Notes: generated from the letters alone by a model not told the origin. A DNA stretch of 64,000 nucleotides from Firmicutes bacterium AM55-24TS (GCA_003460745.1 QTVU01000010.1:1-64000); one strand, 5' to 3'; shown: positions 55,612-64,000, counted from the first letter of the stretch. Numbers and translations: made by a program.

Positions 55612-56925
55612 TTAATTTCTTTCAGCATTTAATATAAATTGTACATTCTTAACTTCTATCGAATTAAGATTACTGTCATCATCACTGTAATTATAATTCG
55701 GATTAATTGAATACCAAGACTTACCGCTGAAGTATTTGCTGTATTCTTCCGTTTGGAATTTACGTCCGTGACGGGCATATATTTCGTTTCTCGCAAGTGC
55801 AAGGTCGTGCTTTGACATTCCCTTAATATCATCATTTGTAAGAAGTTTTGTACCCGAATTTGCAAGTATATAGTCACCTGCATAATTCGTTATACTCGTA
55901 ATTTCATATACAGTATTTCCGTTATACGTTTCCGACGTCGGTACAGCCGTTATCGTGTATGGCTTGCCGTTTATCTGTTCCGTTGTACTACCGGCTGAAA
56001 CAGTTGCGTAATATTTAACATTATTAGTTACAAATGTCATTAAATGTTTTCTGGCATTTGAGTCATATATAACTTCACCGCCTGTACTTAGCTGTGAAGA
56101 AATATTTGAAGATGAAACTCCGCTGTTTTGTGCAGATGATGTATTTGACGATGAGCCTGTACCGCTTGAACTTGATGTACTTGATGATGAACCGCTTGAA
56201 CCTGTTCCTTTAGATGATGTACTTGATGAACCTTTTGAAGTATTACTCTTAGATGTTGTGCCGCTTGACGATGTACTTCCGCTCCTTGAGGCTGATGTAC
56301 CGCTGCCTGTATTACCTGTTGCAGACCACGATTGGCTGTTTGATGATGTACTGTTTTCATCTCTCGGAGATGTTTCCATTGACAACTCAGGCGTCTGTAC
56401 AGGTTCTTCACTTACCGCAGGTGTTGCAATTACACTCGGTGTTGACACAACTGCCACTGACGGTGCAGGTGTGTCCTCTATTTTGTTTCCGCCGTTGACG
56501 TTAGACACAAGATAATACACACCTATTCCGGCAGCTGCAACTGCAAGAGCACAAATTGCACCGATAAGCACAATACGATTACGTCTTTGTCTTTTTCTTT
56601 TTTCATTACGGCGACGTTCGATTTCAGACAACTGTTGTTTCTTATCCTCCATCATTTTCTTTACCTGTTCACGACGTCTTCTTTCATTATCATCATAGAT
56701 TTCATCACCTTCTGAATTTTCTTGTTCTTCAGAATTATCATTTTGTTCATCACCCAAATTTTCATTCAACTCGGCTTGATGTTCCTGATACGCATTTTCT
56801 ATTTCATCTGTATTAATTACTTTTGTTTCTTCTGCCGCACTTGCATCTTCATTAACTTTTGTACCGCAAAATTCACATTCTTGAGCATCATCCGGTATCT
56901 GAGCTCCACATACTTTACATAGCAT
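55612..56925 (-). CDS. Zinc-ribbon, single-pass membrane protein with C-terminal YARHG domain
   Basis: 437 residues. The N-terminal zinc ribbon is CKVCGAQIPDDAQECEFCG (four Cys). An acidic segment and a basic coiled region (RRRREQVKKMMEDKKQQL) precede a membrane helix at ~120-142 (IVLIGAICALAVAAAGIGVY). A long Ser/Thr/Gly-rich linker (~165-285) follows. The outer C-terminal part has a beta-rich region and the YARHG domain: SKHDLALARNEIYARHGRKF, then YFSGKSWYSINPNYNY. YARHG domains are thought to act outside the cell, possibly on the wall. The role is unknown; cytoplasmic zinc ribbon and external YARHG suggest a transmembrane sensor or anchor. Confidence 0.85.
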   Translation of the reverse strand: MLCKVCGAQIPDDAQECEFCGTKVNEDASAAEETKVINTDEIENAYQEHQAELNENLGDEQNDNSEEQENSEGDEIYDDNERRRREQVKKMMEDKKQQLSEIERRRNEKRKRQRRNRIVLIGAICALAVAAAGIGVYYLVSNVNGGNKIEDTPAPSVAVVSTPSVIATPAVSEEPVQTPELSMETSPRDENSTSSNSQSWSATGNTGSGTSASRSGSTSSSGTTSKSNTSKGSSSTSSKGTGSSGSSSSTSSSSGTGSSSNTSSAQNSGVSSSNISSQLSTGGEVIYDSNARKHLMTFVTNNVKYYATVSAGSTTEQINGKPYTITAVPTSETYNGNTVYEITSITNYAGDYILANSGTKLLTNDDIKGMSKHDLALARNEIYARHGRKFQTEEYSKYFSGKSWYSINPNYNYSDDDSNLNSIEVKNVQFILNAERN

Positions 56926-57144
56926 ATATTCTACCCTCCGATTTCAATATTTCATACCTATTCAATTATCATTATATTATGTTCCTCATTTCAAGTCAAT
57001 ATCGTATTGTTTACAATAAAAAGACATTTTACGTCAACCATTTTAATTTTACCCAATTTTCCGAATTTTAACAAAAATAAGGACATCAATTTAGCTATTT
57101 GTACGATATGTTAAGCATATTATGTGTAAAGGAGGTTATGAGAT

Positions 57145-57834
57145 ATGTTTCTTGGCGGTTTATTTTTTGAATGGATACAGACTGTTTTAATACTTGCCGG
57201 ATACGTTTCGGGTAATGCGACATTCCCAAAGCCATTAAACAAAAGCGAAGAAAAGAAATATCTTGACTTGTATGCAAAAGGTGATGAAAGTGCAAAAAAT
57301 GTACTTATCGAACACAATCTCAGACTTGTTGCCCACATTGCAAAAAAGTATGCTGACGAAAAAAATCTTGAGGACCTTATATCTATCGGCACAATCGGTC
57401 TTATCAAAGGAATAAACACATTCAATCCCGAAAAAAATTCACGTCTGTCTACATATATTTCACGTTGTATTGAAAATGAAGTGCTTATGGTTATGCGTTC
57501 GTCAAAGAAACTTCAAAATGAAATTTCCATTGATGAAAGTATCGGCACAGACCGTGAGGGCAACAATATGACTTTTTCGGATATACTGACTTGCGATTCA
57601 ACAGATATTGCCGACCTCATTTCCGGCAAGCTTGAAGCTCAAAAACTGTACAACGCAATGAAAAAAATATTAGCCCCAACCGAAATAAATATTCTCTGTT
57701 GGCGATACGGACTTGGTAATCAGCCGAAGAAAACGCAAAAAGAAATTGCCGATATACTCGGCATAAGCCGCAGTTACGTCAGCAGAATAGAGAAAAAATG
57801 TCTTGAACGTCTTTTAGACGAATTAAAAGAATAA
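57145..57834 (+). CDS. sigK: Late mother-cell sporulation sigma factor SigK
   Basis: 229 residues, AAAGGAGG 9 nt from the ATG. Short hydrophobic pro-sequence (MFLGGLFFEWIQTVLILAGY) followed by SGNATFPKPLNKSEEKKYLD, characteristic of pro-SigK. Region 2: NVLIEHNLRLVAHIAKKYAD and DLISIGTIGLIKGINTFNPE. Region 4 helix-turn-helix: TQKEIADILGISRSYVSRIE. It drives the last mother-cell genes in spore formation and is activated by removal of the pro-sequence. The gene is intact, with no skin-type prophage interrupting it. Confidence 0.93.
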   Translation: MFLGGLFFEWIQTVLILAGYVSGNATFPKPLNKSEEKKYLDLYAKGDESAKNVLIEHNLRLVAHIAKKYADEKNLEDLISIGTIGLIKGINTFNPEKNSRLSTYISRCIENEVLMVMRSSKKLQNEISIDESIGTDREGNNMTFSDILTCDSTDIADLISGKLEAQKLYNAMKKILAPTEINILCWRYGLGNQPKKTQKEIADILGISRSYVSRIEKKCLERLLDELKE

Positions 57835-57866
57835 GGCTCTCCGCTTCATTGGAGAGCCTTATATAT
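57833..57866. terminator. Terminator between sigK and pfkA
   Basis: Perfect 10-bp stem AAGGCTCTCC / GGAGAGCCTT (57833-57842 / 57851-57860), loop of 8. On the minus strand TTATTCTTTT follows, so it probably also ends the pfkA operon. Confidence 0.75.
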
Positions 57867-57915
57867 GAGTTCATTTTTCCAAAATCCTAACTGATTTTTT
57901 GACAGCTGCAAAATT

Positions 57916-58991
57916 TTAGTCACCAAATGATATGCCTATTTCCTTTGCCGCCTCGATAATATCGCTGTCAACAGGGACTTTTTTAAGTTTTCCAGCAACC
58001 TCGCCAAGCGGTACAGGAACAATTTTTTCATTCTGCAATGCAACCATAAAGCCGTACTGTTCGTTCTTTATGAGTCTTGCGGCAGCCGCACCGAAACGTG
58101 TGCAAAGAAATCTGTCATATGCACAAGGGCTTCCGCCTCTTTGGAAGTGTCCCGGAACAGTTACTCTGATTTCGTGACCCGTAACTTCTTCAAGTTCCTT
58201 TGCAATCTTATAAGAGATTGACGGATAAGGCATTGACGCACGAAGTGCTTTTAGCTCTTTCTTCTTCATCTTTGCCTCTTCTTTTGAAATTGCACCCTCC
58301 GCAACGGCAAGAATTGAAAATCTCTTTCCGGCTTGTTCTCTCTTTTCGATAACTTTGGCAATTTCGTTAATATCATAAGGAATTTCAGGCAACAGAATTA
58401 TATCCGCACCGCCTGCAATACCTGCATACAAATTAAGCCAACCTACTTTATGTCCCATTACCTCAACAATAAAAATACGTCCGTGAGAAGTAGCTGTTGT
58501 ATGAATGCAGTCTATCACTTCCGTTGCAATATCAACGGCACTTTGGAAACCGAAAGTCATTTCCGTACCCCAAACGTCATTATCAATCGTCTTTGGCATT
58601 GTAACCACATTAAGACCTTCTTCAGAAAGTAAATTAGCCGTTTTATGTGTACCGTTACCGCCCAAGATAACAAGACAGTCAAGCCCTATTTTCTTATAAG
58701 TATCTTTCATTGCCGCAACTTTATCAATGCTGTTTCATCTTCAATGACACGCATCATCTTAAACGGCTGACGTGATGTCCCCAAAATTGTACCGCCTATT
58801 GTAAGTATACCGGAAAAATCAGATTGATTCATCTTCTTGTAATCACCGTGGATAAGTCCGGCATAACCGTTTTGAATACCGTAAATTTCAACGTCGTCAA
58901 TTTCTTCATACAGTCCCTTTGCAACACCTCTGATTGCCGCATTAAGACCTTGACAATCTCCGCCGCTTGTTAAAATACCAATCTTTTTCAT
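57916..58991 (-). CDS. pfkA: 6-phosphofructokinase (split by an apparent 1-nt deletion)
   Basis: With one base restored, ~358 residues, normal for this clostridial group. Phosphorylates fructose-6-phosphate, the committed step of glycolysis. Motifs: KIGILTSGGDCQGLNAAIRG, GTILGTSRQPF, VILGGNGTHKTANLL (GGNGT replaces the GGDG of the E. coli type), PKTIDNDVWGTEMTFGF, and PGHFQRGGSPCAYDRFLC. Whether ATP or pyrophosphate is the donor is not certain from these motifs. The break is at ~58730: ACA GCA TTG ATA should read ACA GC- ATT GAT AAA, giving IDKVAAMKDTYKKIGLDC. ATG 58991 is chosen for GAGG 8 nt upstream. It follows prmC by 12 bp. Confidence 0.92.
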
Positions 58992-59003
58992 CAAATCATC
59001 CTC

Positions 59004-59831
59004 TCATTTTAGTTTTCCGATTACGACTCTGTCATTGTCGTTTAAATCTTTTATCACTTCTGTATCATAAAAGTCGTTTTGCATAAGACCTCTTACAGAT
59101 TCGCCTTGATTATAGCCAATCTCAAATGCAAGCAGACCGCCTTTTTTCAAAAAATTATGTGCCGTTCCGGTTATACGTCTGTAAAAAACAAGTCCGTCCT
59201 CACCGCCGTCCAACGCAATTCTCGGCTCATAGTCCTTAACTTCCGTCTGCAACGTTTCAATAACCGCATTTTCTATATACGGCGGATTTGATACGACAAC
59301 ATCATACTTTTTTTTCGGATATTCATTTAATATATCCATTTTATACGATTTCACTCTGTCTGAGAGATTATTTCTTTTAATATTTTTTTCAGCCGTTTCA
59401 AGTGCAATATCACTTATATCAAACAGCTCAACATCTGTATTTTTTTTGTAATGTGCAATACTTATTCCGATACAGCCGCTGCCTGTACATATATCAGCTA
59501 CGGTTGTTTTCTTATCGCCGATTTTATCAATTACGGTTTCAACAAGAATTTCCGTATCACTTCTCGGTATAAGCACACCCTCCCTGACAAAAAAATCAAG
59601 TGACATAAATTCGGTTTCTCCGAGTATATATTGCAGCGGCTCACCTTTTTTACGTCTTTCAATCATTTTATTCATTCTGTAAGTATGTTGAAGCATTACG
59701 GGCAATTTGCCGTTTAAAACAAGTCGGGTTCTGTCCATTTCCATAACGCTCATAACCATAAGCTCCGCCTCAAACCTTGCATTATCTCCAAGCTGCTTTG
59801 CCGTTTCTCTCACAAATTCCGATATTACCAT
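59004..59831 (-). CDS. prmC: Peptide chain release factor N5-glutamine methyltransferase
   Basis: 275 residues. Methylates the GGQ glutamine of release factors. N-terminal helical domain, then QYILGETEFMSLDFFVREGV and LIPRSDTEILVE (~85-97), SAM-binding VADICTGSGCIGISIAHY (~115-132), and the catalytic NPPY in VVVSNPPYIENAVIE (~183). Start at ATG 59831 with GAGG 7 nt upstream. It overlaps the DUF1385 gene by 7 bp, a common neighbour in Firmicutes. Confidence 0.95.
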   Translation of the reverse strand: MVISEFVRETAKQLGDNARFEAELMVMSVMEMDRTRLVLNGKLPVMLQHTYRMNKMIERRKKGEPLQYILGETEFMSLDFFVREGVLIPRSDTEILVETVIDKIGDKKTTVADICTGSGCIGISIAHYKKNTDVELFDISDIALETAEKNIKRNNLSDRVKSYKMDILNEYPKKKYDVVVSNPPYIENAVIETLQTEVKDYEPRIALDGGEDGLVFYRRITGTAHNFLKKGGLLAFEIGYNQGESVRGLMQNDFYDTEVIKDLNDNDRVVIGKLK

Positions 59832-60802
59832 CTGTCGTCCTCTTTATTTTCAGGTATACACGGTTTCATTGATTCAATCGCCACTTCAATTTGAGACGCG
59901 TCAGGTTCTCTTGTAGTAAGTTTTTGCAGCCACAATCCCGGTTTTGAAAGCCATGCCACCCATTTGCTTTTACTTCTTCCGGCGAATTTTATAATTTCAA
60001 ATGAAATACCCGCTACAGCCGGCAAAAGCGCAAGACGCATTAAAACACGCAATATAACCATATCCACTCTCGGCAAAAGTGCAAAAAGCAAAATACTCAC
60101 TATCATAACGAAAAGCAAGAAACTCGTTCCGCATCTCGGATGAAATCTTGTATGCTTTTTTATATTTTCAACAGTAAGTTCTTCCCCTGCCTCATAGCAC
60201 GCTATCGTCTTATGCTCCGCACCGTGATATTGGAATACACGTTTAATGTCTTTCATATTTGAAACAATAGCCAAATACCCTATAAATATCACCATTCTTA
60301 TTATACCCTCAAAAAGGCTTGTAAATAAGTGTGAATCTGTAAATGCCGAAATTGGCGGAATAAGTGTACCGATTTTTTCCGCACCTTTCGTAAGAAAAGT
60401 AGGAAGTACCATAAACAAAGCAATACTGAATACAAGCGATATTGCGATTGATACATAAATTACTATATCCTTGATTTTGTCGCCGAACTTATCGTCAAGC
60501 CACTTGTCAAACTTACTTTCCGTTCCTTCCTCTTCCTCAATATCGACAAATTCCGCACTGAACATAAGTGCTTTCATTCCTATAACAAGGCTGTCTACAA
60601 AACTCACGCAACCTCTTATTATAGGCAATCTCCAAAACTTCTTTCTTGTTTTTGTTCCGTTTTCCTCGACCTTACATTCAATATCACCGTCAGGCTTTCT
60701 CACCGCTACGGCTGTTTTGAAAGGTCCTCTCATCATTACGCCCTCCATAACCGCCTGACCGCCTATTGATGTAATATGTTGCTGTTGTTCTTCTTTACTC
60801 AT
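59825..60802 (-). CDS. DUF1385-family membrane protein
   Basis: 325 residues. The N-terminal signature SIGGQAVMEGVMMRGPFKTA is diagnostic of DUF1385. About five membrane helices follow (IVIYVSIAISLVFSIALFMV and others), with FQYHGAEHKTIACYEAGEEL and HTRFHPRCGTSFLLFVMIVS, the conserved His/Cys-bearing motifs of the family. Function is unknown. The conserved EH and HPRCG motifs look metal-binding or catalytic. It precedes prmC with overlapping ends, the usual Firmicutes arrangement. Confidence 0.93.
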   Translation of the reverse strand: MSKEEQQQHITSIGGQAVMEGVMMRGPFKTAVAVRKPDGDIECKVEENGTKTRKKFWRLPIIRGCVSFVDSLVIGMKALMFSAEFVDIEEEEGTESKFDKWLDDKFGDKIKDIVIYVSIAISLVFSIALFMVLPTFLTKGAEKIGTLIPPISAFTDSHLFTSLFEGIIRMVIFIGYLAIVSNMKDIKRVFQYHGAEHKTIACYEAGEELTVENIKKHTRFHPRCGTSFLLFVMIVSILLFALLPRVDMVILRVLMRLALLPAVAGISFEIIKFAGRSKSKWVAWLSKPGLWLQKLTTREPDASQIEVAIESMKPCIPENKEDDRW

Positions 60803-60829
60803 CTATTTTCTCCAATCTGTTTAATATTA

Positions 60830-61423
60830 TCAGCACATACAGTTGCAGCATAACCACGTTGTACAGCAATTACAACAATCACTGCAATCGCAACAACCTG
60901 CCGAATCTGAACCGGTGCTTGTGGTTGATGTGTATGTTCTGTTTCTGTTCATTACATTGTTTAATGTACTTCTGTATTCAACATTGTTCGGCTCCATCTG
61001 TACAGCAGTCTGCAAAAAGCTTATGGCTTGGTCATACCAACCGACCTGCATTCTCGCAAGACCCGATAAATAATACCATTCCGCTGTTTTCGGCAATAAG
61101 TTAAGCATTTCAAGTGCTTCACGAATTCGTGACTGCGTTATAAGAATACGAACATTTTGAAAACTTGCCTGTCCGCTTGTGTGCGTCTGTGATGTTGAAT
61201 ATCCTCTTGATGACGTACTGTATCCCGTATTAGTTGCGGTACGCTTATTCGTTATCATATCGTAGGCTTTGTTGATTTCTTTCATCTTTTCAGCCGCCAA
61301 ATCCGCAAGCGGATTATTAATGTATCTGTCAGGATGATATTTTTTCACCAATTCTTTGTACGCTTTTTTTATTGTTTCTTCATCGGCGTTTTCACTAACG
61401 CCCAATACTTCATAAGGATTCAT
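60830..61423 (-). CDS. J-domain protein with a cysteine-packed C-terminal tail
   Basis: 197 residues. The J domain is at ~1-65 ([20 protein letters not shown], the HPD motif in [13 protein letters not shown]), which stimulates Hsp70 (DnaK) ATPase. After a Ser/Thr-rich linker, ~95-160 has TPR-like helices ([40 protein letters not shown]). The last 21 residues contain 11 cysteines in CC and CxC pairs, arranged [11 protein letters not shown] then CCNCMC, a likely metal- or cluster-binding tail. The G/F and zinc domains of true DnaJ are absent. Its start overlaps the end of the DUF5685 gene by 14 bp, so the two are made together. Confidence 0.88.
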   Translation of the reverse strand: MNPYEVLGVSENADEETIKKAYKELVKKYHPDRYINNPLADLAAEKMKEINKAYDMITNKRTATNTGYSTSSRGYSTSQTHTSGQASFQNVRILITQSRIREALEMLNLLPKTAEWYYLSGLARMQVGWYDQAISFLQTAVQMEPNNVEYRSTLNNVMNRNRTYTSTTSTGSDSAGCCDCSDCCNCCTTWLCCNCMC

Positions 61424-62273
61424 TACTTTCTCCTAAAATACTTTTCTGTTTAGTTTTTAGTGCAACATACATAATATTGTCCAAAACTTCTTTGTTTTTG
61501 TATATCTCAAGCAAATTGTACGCAGACGCCGCATTTTCAAGAGTGAACGTCATTGAGGTATATAAATCCTCTCTAATCGTGTCTTTTATTTCTTGTGCGT
61601 TTTTATCCTCATATTTTGCTTTAAAGGTATTGTAATCATTTTTCTTTACGTCTTTTTCCAAATCATTATATGCGTCAATTATATATATCCATCGCCCTAT
61701 ATTATAGCCAAGCCACGCAAGAATACGTTTTTTATCTTCATCCTCAATAAAATCGGGTGTAAATAATATTTCAAGTATTCTCGCAAAACAATCGGCTGTT
61801 TCATCAATTTCTTTGCAGTTATTTTTTTCAAGCCGACTCAATTCATCAAGACATTTTCTGATACTTTCATATTCTCTCGGATAATGTTTTTTAGCTTTTC
61901 TGACGCCATTTGCAAAAAGCAGCATACTAAACAACGCTTTTATACTTTTGTCATCGTTCCAATCGTCAAGCAATTTCAAATAAGTAAGTATAACACCCAT
62001 ATCGGCTGCATAATTTAGTGCCGTGTCATTTTCAACACATATATTTTCACGGATAGGATGTAACACGCATTTTTTATCTTTCATACTTATTTCGTTTTTG
62101 CAAACCGAAGATAAAACAATCGCAAGGAATGTTATGTCATAGCTAAGTCCCAGCCTTGCCGATTGCGAACATCTCTTGCCGATAGCCTTACACAATCCGC
62201 AATAATATGCTTTAAACGTCTTTAAGCCTTGTTCGCTCAACGCATTTTTGCATACTGTAACGTATCCGAACAT
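61410..62273 (-). CDS. DUF5685-family protein
   Basis: 287 residues, mainly helical, no signal peptide. The N-terminal marks of DUF5685 are visible: [40 protein letters not shown], and [16 protein letters not shown]. The CxxC in YCGLC and further cysteines at KKCVLHP and NICVEND suggest metal binding. The C-terminal part ([20 protein letters not shown]) carries the conserved DAYxDxxxD-like motif of the family. Function unknown. Overlap with the cysteine-tailed J-domain gene suggests a shared task. Confidence 0.85.
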   Translation of the reverse strand: MFGYVTVCKNALSEQGLKTFKAYYCGLCKAIGKRCSQSARLGLSYDITFLAIVLSSVCKNEISMKDKKCVLHPIRENICVENDTALNYAADMGVILTYLKLLDDWNDDKSIKALFSMLLFANGVRKAKKHYPREYESIRKCLDELSRLEKNNCKEIDETADCFARILEILFTPDFIEDEDKKRILAWLGYNIGRWIYIIDAYNDLEKDVKKNDYNTFKAKYEDKNAQEIKDTIREDLYTSMTFTLENAASAYNLLEIYKNKEVLDNIMYVALKTKQKSILGESNESL

Positions 62274-62449
62274 TAAAACATTCCTTCCATAATAACATAA
62301 GTATATTTAAAGTATATCTCAAATCGCCATAAATTTCAAGGTGTATGATATATTTAAGATAAAATTTTATTTTTTATTCATAATTAAGCATACTTTTATC
62401 GTTATTATGAGAAAATAATATTAAAATAATGTGACTGGAGTAATTTAAT

Positions 62450-62899
62450 ATGAAACACGAAATGACTAACAAAGAATATAATGAATACGTAAAAACAAAA
62501 ACACCCAATTCAAAGCTTTTTTCAAACTGTTTAAAAGCATTTGTATCGGGCGGAATAATATGCGTAATCGGGCATTTTATTTTAACTATGTTTAAAAAAT
62601 GGGGACTTGATACAGAAGCCGCAGGCACTGCCACTTCAATCATATTGGTGTTTGCCGGCGCATTGCTTACAGGACTTGATATTTACCCGAAAATCGCTAA
62701 ATTTGCGGGTGCGGGAACTATTGTACCGATTACCGGATTTGCAAATTCCGTTGTTTCCCCTGCTCTTGAGGCAAAAACCGAAGGTATGGTGCTCGGTGTC
62801 GGTGCGAAAATATTCACAATCGCCGGTCCTGTTATCCTTTACGGTACACTCGCCTCGTTCGTTGCCGGTATTGTGTATTGGATTATAAGTTTGTTTTAA
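62450..62899 (+). CDS. spoVAC: Stage V sporulation protein AC
   Basis: 149 residues, GGAG before the ATG. Four to five membrane helices: AFVSGGIICVIGHFILTMF, ATSIILVFAGALLTGLDIYP, and GPVILYGTLASFVAGIVYWI. Conserved SpoVAC pieces are GAGTIVPITGFANSVVSPAL and EGMVLGVGAKIF. SpoVAC is part of the channel that moves dipicolinic acid into the forespore and out at germination. It normally lies with spoVAD and spoVAE, but here a terminator follows at once and the next gene is galK on the other strand. Confidence 0.93.
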   Translation: MKHEMTNKEYNEYVKTKTPNSKLFSNCLKAFVSGGIICVIGHFILTMFKKWGLDTEAAGTATSIILVFAGALLTGLDIYPKIAKFAGAGTIVPITGFANSVVSPALEAKTEGMVLGVGAKIFTIAGPVILYGTLASFVAGIVYWIISLF

Positions 62900-62904
62900 A
62901 ATGA

Positions 62905-62950
62905 AAAATCTTCTTGAAGAAACAAAATTTACTTCAAGAAGATTTTTTTA
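62905..62950. terminator. Bidirectional terminator between spoVAC and galK
   Basis: Perfect 15-bp stem (62905-62919 / 62932-62946) with a 12-nt loop and T-run/A-run flanks. Confidence 0.9.
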
Positions 62951-62951
62951 A

Positions 62952-64000
62952 TTATTTAAGTTCATATCCGCCGACAGGACGAATGGAAAGAACGTGGCAC
63001 ATATTTTCACCCAACACGTTCTCAATTTTTGTTTTAAATTCATCAAGCATATCAAGCGGAACAAACGCTTGTACAGTTCCGGCAAAACCACCGCCGTGAA
63101 CTCTGTACGCGCCTTTGTCGCCAAGTATTTCGTCGCACAAAGCCAATGTCAACGACACTGCTTGATTTTTAGGCATACTTGTTGCAAACACATTTTGCAG
63201 ATACATATACGACGACTGTCCCGATTTCTTTACAAGCTGTTTGAAAAGTTCAAAATCATCATTTTTCAAAGCCTTAACTTCTTCTTGCGCACGTCTGTTA
63301 TCATTAAAGAAATGGATTGCACGAAGTACCGCTCTGTCATTATTAAGTTTTGCACGAATGTTTTTGACATTCGCCATAAACTCATTTTCATCAACTTCAC
63401 GCAAAAATTTCTTGCCGAAGAATCCCGCAACTGCTTTCATATCAGACGGAATTGTCGCATATTCATCAGTTAAATCTGCGTGATCCGCACCTGAATCAAT
63501 AATGCAAAGAGCATGATTATGCTTTTTCAAATCAAATTCAACCTTTTCAACTATCGGCTCTTCCGTACTCTTAAAATCAATAGCCACAACCGAACCGACA
63601 GATGATGCCATCTGATCCATAAGTCCGCTTGGTTTATTGTAATAAACATTTTCGGCGAACTGTCCGAATTTTGCAATTTCAATCGGATTTACTTCGTTAT
63701 TTGCAAAAAGTCCGTTTATAATCGTTCCGACAAGCACTTCAAAAGCTGCTGATGACGAAAGTCCCGAGCCTTTAAGTACATTTGATGTTGTGTACGCGTC
63801 AAAGCCTTTAACATCATAACCCAAATCAACAAATTTTTTAATTACACCTCTTATAAGAGAAATCGCCTTATCGAACTCTTTTTCTCTTATTTCAAGACTG
63901 TCAAGCTCAATGACGTCAAGCGGATAATTTCTTGATTGAATACGAACTGTGTTTGTACCGTTTGGCCTTGCGGCAGATATAACATCAAGATTAACACTTC
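62952..64000 (-). CDS. galK: Galactokinase (N-terminus beyond the window edge)
   Basis: The frame is open through the right edge, so ~349 C-terminal residues are present. Phosphorylates D-galactose at C1 to start the Leloir pathway. GHMP-kinase motifs: SARPNGTNTVRIQS near the edge, the ATP-binding loop VLKGSGLSSSAAFEVLVGTI, GLMDQMASSVGSV, IDSGADHADLTDEY, and the C-terminal GDKGAYRVHGGGFAGTVQAF. A TTG at 63822-63824 is in frame but internal. It fits the carbohydrate-degrading profile; other Leloir genes are not in the window. Confidence 0.94.
   Translation of the reverse strand, partial: SVNLDVISAARPNGTNTVRIQSRNYPLDVIELDSLEIREKEFDKAISLIRGVIKKFVDLGYDVKGFDAYTTSNVLKGSGLSSSAAFEVLVGTIINGLFANNEVNPIEIAKFGQFAENVYYNKPSGLMDQMASSVGSVVAIDFKSTEEPIVEKVEFDLKKHNHALCIIDSGADHADLTDEYATIPSDMKAVAGFFGKKFLREVDENEFMANVKNIRAKLNNDRAVLRAIHFFNDNRRAQEEVKALKNDDFELFKQLVKKSGQSSYMYLQNVFATSMPKNQAVSLTLALCDEILGDKGAYRVHGGGFAGTVQAFVPLDMLDEFKTKIENVLGENMCHVLSIRPVGGYELK

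Noticed and set aside
57100..57144. CATATTAT as a mother-cell sigma -10 box for sigK
   Set aside because: It would place the transcription start inside or after the ribosome site, too close to the start codon.
2981..58991. Programmed -1 ribosomal frameshifting as the explanation of the six split genes
   Set aside because: No slippery heptamer of the X XXY YYZ type with a downstream pseudoknot is seen at the junctions, the gene families do not use recoding, and six unrelated cases in 56 kb is far too many.
62340..62449. SigG-type promoter for spoVAC
   Set aside because: GCATAC and CATAATTA pieces occur upstream, but not in the right order and spacing for the known consensus.
1..64000. CRISPR array, integrated prophage, restriction or toxin-antitoxin system
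   Set aside because: No regularly spaced repeats, integrase, phage structural genes or recognisable defence genes were seen. The only mobile-element gene is the partial IS30 transposase.

Overview
This window looks like the chromosome of a strictly anaerobic, spore-forming, low-GC member of the Clostridia. The anaerobic markers are pyruvate:ferredoxin oxidoreductase, a class III (NrdD/NrdG) ribonucleotide reductase, a four-subunit 2-oxoacid:ferredoxin oxidoreductase, a B12-independent glycyl-radical diol dehydratase and a desulfoferrodoxin. The sporulation markers are SigK, SpoVAC and the TepA/YlzJ pair. Secreted GH115 alpha-glucuronidase, glucuronate isomerase and galactokinase point to plant-polysaccharide use. 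No species name can be supported from the sequence alone.

Layout. 0-6 kb: end of an IS30-type transposase, a cytoplasmic discoidin-like protein divergent from an AraC regulator, then nrdD-nrdG-dut behind a promoter carrying an NrdR-type palindrome, a 68-aa protein, and a 200-nt highly structured stretch of unknown nature. 6-16 kb: pyruvate:ferredoxin oxidoreductase, a glycyl-radical dehydratase-activase-acetyltransferase operon with a perfect inverted repeat at its promoter, and uxaC divergent from a second AraC regulator. 16-24 kb: a giant secreted GH115 enzyme, tRNA-Met(CAT), a sodium:neurotransmitter-type symporter and tRNA-Arg(CCG). 24-36 kb: sbcDC, two AI-2E-family membrane proteins, a vor/kor-type 2-oxoacid:ferredoxin oxidoreductase operon, a P-loop ATPase and a BaiN/HI0933 flavoprotein. 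36-51 kb: two divergent S-layer-homology (SLH) proteins, desulfoferrodoxin, small conserved proteins, two DUF4330 proteins and a polysaccharide locus (GT4 glycosyltransferase, O-antigen-ligase-type polymerase, MurJ-type flippase, and a GT4-CsaB fusion). CsaB pyruvylates the wall polysaccharide that SLH domains bind, so this region reads as one surface-layer anchoring neighbourhood. 51-64 kb: a second symporter, tyrS, ylzJ-tepA, metA, a zinc-ribbon/YARHG membrane protein, sigK, pfkA-prmC-DUF1385, a J-domain protein with a cysteine-packed tail overlapping a DUF5685 gene, spoVAC, and galK running off the right edge.

The most important caution is systematic. Six genes (nrdD, GH115, an SLH protein, GT4-CsaB, metA, pfkA) are each split by what looks like loss of exactly one base, always in the same direction and in several cases inside a short homopolymer. 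Restoring one base gives a full-length, family-typical protein each time. Two of them are central metabolic genes, so deletion errors in the assembly are more likely than real pseudogenes.

The least explained items are the structured element at 5594-5798, the cysteine-tailed J-domain/DUF5685 pair, the GT4-CsaB fusion locus, and two near-identical palindromes in front of nrdD and the pyruvate:ferredoxin oxidoreductase gene.
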